This document shows, piece by piece, positions 36,921 through 37,541 of a stretch of 37,541 nucleotides of DNA. The number at the start of each line of letters is the position of its first letter. Positions within the stretch are counted from its first letter, which is position 1. Where the stretch lies: the NCBI RefSeq assembly GCF_028864145.1, contig NZ_JARBHJ010000028.1, positions 1-37,541 of the forward strand, given 5' to 3'. The notes under the pieces are model-generated. The model saw only the letters and a list, made by a program, of their open reading frames with translations, made no database searches and was not told the DNA's origin. This stretch comes from Actinotignum schaalii. GTDB lineage: Bacteria; Actinomycetota; Actinomycetes; Actinomycetales; Actinomycetaceae. The translations under genes and the position numbers were made by a program.

Positions 36921-36926
36921 AGTGTA
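36921..36926 (-). promoter_or_regulatory. -10 element for leaderless argS transcript
   Basis: On the minus strand, TACACT ends exactly 7 bases before the GTG start codon of argS, which places the transcription start at or next to the first base of the codon. No Shine-Dalgarno sequence is visible. Leaderless messages with this spacing are common in actinobacteria. The -35 region is weak. Confidence 0.5.
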
Positions 36927-37042
36927 CGTGCTAACCCCGACAAAATTGCACCGCCACCCGCGGACGCACAAGATACGAAACTCCAAGTAAGAATCCAGGT
37001 ATTTTTCCCGGCGCCTACCAACGTGGTAAAGTAGCGCAGTGC

Positions 37043-37115
37043 GCCCCGATAGCTCAGGGGATAGAGCGTTCGCCTCCGGAGCGAAAGGCCGCAGGTTCGA
37101 ATCCTGTTCGGGGCA
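37043..37115 (+). tRNA. tRNA-Arg (anticodon CCG)
   Basis: A complete 73-base cloverleaf. Acceptor stem GCCCCGA pairs with TCGGGGC over 7 bp, and the D arm is GCTC/GAGC. Anticodon stem TTCGC/GCGAA encloses the loop CTCCGGA with anticodon CCG (decodes CGG). T arm GCAGG/CCTGT encloses TTCGAAT. The discriminator is A and CCA is not encoded. A possible -10 TAAAGT lies at 37027-37032. It is divergent from argS, and its 3' end is only about 8-10 bases from repeats belonging to an IS end. Confidence 0.97.
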
Positions 37116-37122
37116 CAATGTG

Positions 37123-37223
37123 ATGTCCCGCGTCATAGGTCCGCCTGTGACGCGGGATTTTTCGTGTTTTCGGGCGGGATGTCCCACGTGATATGTCCGG
37201 GTATGTCCCGCGTCATGTGTCCG
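37123..37223. repeat. Three copies of a 21-bp repeat at the IS end
   Basis: Three related sequences in the same orientation: ATGTCCCGCGTCATAGGTCC at 37123-37142, ATGTCCCACGTGATATGTCC at 37179-37198 and ATGTCCCGCGTCATGTGTCC at 37203-37222, each followed by G. The last two are 24 bp apart and the stop codon of the transposase lies inside the third. Such iterated subterminal sequences usually bind the element's own transposase, so they are probably part of the insertion sequence end. Confidence 0.65.
37126..37162 (+). terminator. Hairpin downstream of tRNA-Arg
   Basis: TCCCGCGTCA (37126-37135) pairs perfectly with TGACGCGGGA (37148-37157) around a 12-base loop and is followed by TTTTT. It has the form of an intrinsic terminator for the tRNA. 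Its left arm coincides with the first copy of the 21-bp repeat, so it may have been built from, or replaced by, the end of the insertion sequence. Confidence 0.75.
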
Positions 37224-37541
37224 TTTTTCTTTTGTTTTTCTTCTGGTAGTTCCGGGTCGGGTCGATGGTGAACTCGGCGATTATTTCCCCGCTGGCCCGG
37301 TTGATGATCACGACGTTGGGTCCGTGGGTAAGAGCGATGATTGCTTGGCCTCGGTGGGCTCTGCCGATTCCTAGATGGCGTAGTTTGCCGGCATAACGCA
37401 AGGTGATGGTGCCCGAGGTGCCTATTTTGTCGATACGCACTCTCCAGTCCTGGCCGTCGTGGGAGATAGTGGGACCGTCTTTAGGGCGGGCGTGGTAGGC
37501 CTCGTGGGGTGTTTTATTCGCGAGGGAGCGGTGGGGGCGGG
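37213..37541 (-). mobile_element. IS481-family transposase, 3' part (cut by window edge)
   Basis: The open frame runs from the window edge to a TGA at 37213-37215. Read upstream of any start codon it begins RPHRSLANKTPHEAYHARPK and continues KDGPTISHDGQDWRVRIDK, IGTSGTITLRYAGKLRHLGI and GRAHRGQAIIALTHGPNVVI. The N-x-x-RPH-SL...TP-EAY pattern is the end of the rve integrase core of IS481/IS3-like transposases, and the following beta-rich tail is typical of an IS481 branch common in actinobacteria. The catalytic DDE residues lie beyond the window, so intactness cannot be judged. It inserted close to the 3' side of tRNA-Arg. Confidence 0.85.

Noticed and set aside
36918-37187. 89-codon open frame antisense to tRNA-Arg and its flanks
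   Set aside because: Its centre is the reverse complement of the tRNA; such [10 protein letters not shown]-type reading frames are a known annotation artefact over tRNA genes.

Overview
The window looks like a chromosomal segment of an actinobacterium, most likely an Actinomycetales/Actinomycetaceae-type organism with moderately high GC. The lineage call rests on gene content and order. The run argS-lysA-hom-thrB-rho-rpmE-prfA-prmC-tsaC-wecA-atpI-atpBEFHAGDC-DUF2550-nucS is the classic actinobacterial arrangement. NucS (non-canonical mismatch repair), a DivIVA-type coiled-coil protein, a long-insert Rho and an L31 with zinc cysteines also fit. No 16S rRNA or other species-level marker is present, so genus is not assigned.

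Layout. (1) 1-461: a nearly pure C homopolymer at the window edge (probably an assembly artefact) followed by non-coding inverted repeats and a strong hairpin. (2) 462-7721: a sugar cassette. A maltose-type ABC importer (malE-malF-malG, minus strand, no ATPase gene) diverges from a LacI-family regulator and a GH13 alpha-glucosidase (plus strand), and a bidirectional hairpin closes it. (3) 7775-11034: a tightly packed three-gene minus-strand cluster: a two-TM acidic-tail protein, a lipoprotein, and a thioredoxin-fold/TPR protein lacking CXXC. It diverges from a DivIVA-like coiled-coil protein (11337-12620). (4) 12621-15501: an alpha/beta hydrolase, a small zinc-finger-like protein followed in frame by an orphan antitoxin-like fragment, and nagA. 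(5) 15511-25201: nucS, DUF2550 and the complete F1Fo ATP synthase operon with an AtpI-like protein and a WecA-type transferase upstream. (6) 25280-30403: tsaC, prmC, prfA, rpmE and rho. (7) 30502-36913: thrB, hom, lysA and argS on the minus strand, with aroD inserted on the plus strand between hom and lysA; thrC is not in the cluster. (8) 37043-37541: tRNA-Arg(CCG), then three copies of a 21-bp repeat and the 3' end of an IS481-type transposase cut by the window edge.

How the genes work together. The mal cassette imports an alpha-glucoside (maltodextrin-like) and hydrolyses it in the cytoplasm under LacI-family control; the transport ATPase must be encoded elsewhere. NagA feeds amino-sugar catabolism. 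The large minus-strand block is housekeeping: proton-driven ATP synthesis, translation termination (RF1, its methyltransferase, L31), transcription termination (Rho), tRNA modification and charging, and aspartate-family amino-acid synthesis. Many gene junctions overlap by 1-4 bases (TAATG, ATGA, GTGA), which implies translational coupling.

Limits. Most of the window is ordinary core genome and I see no CRISPR array, prophage or obvious defence system. The less explained items are the dispersed hairpin repeat shared by 253-311 and 12643-12703, the antitoxin-like remnant, the L31 leader, the Asn-rich insert in Rho, the 7775-11034 envelope cluster and the repeats beside tRNA-Arg. All assignments come from reading the sequence; no database search was run.
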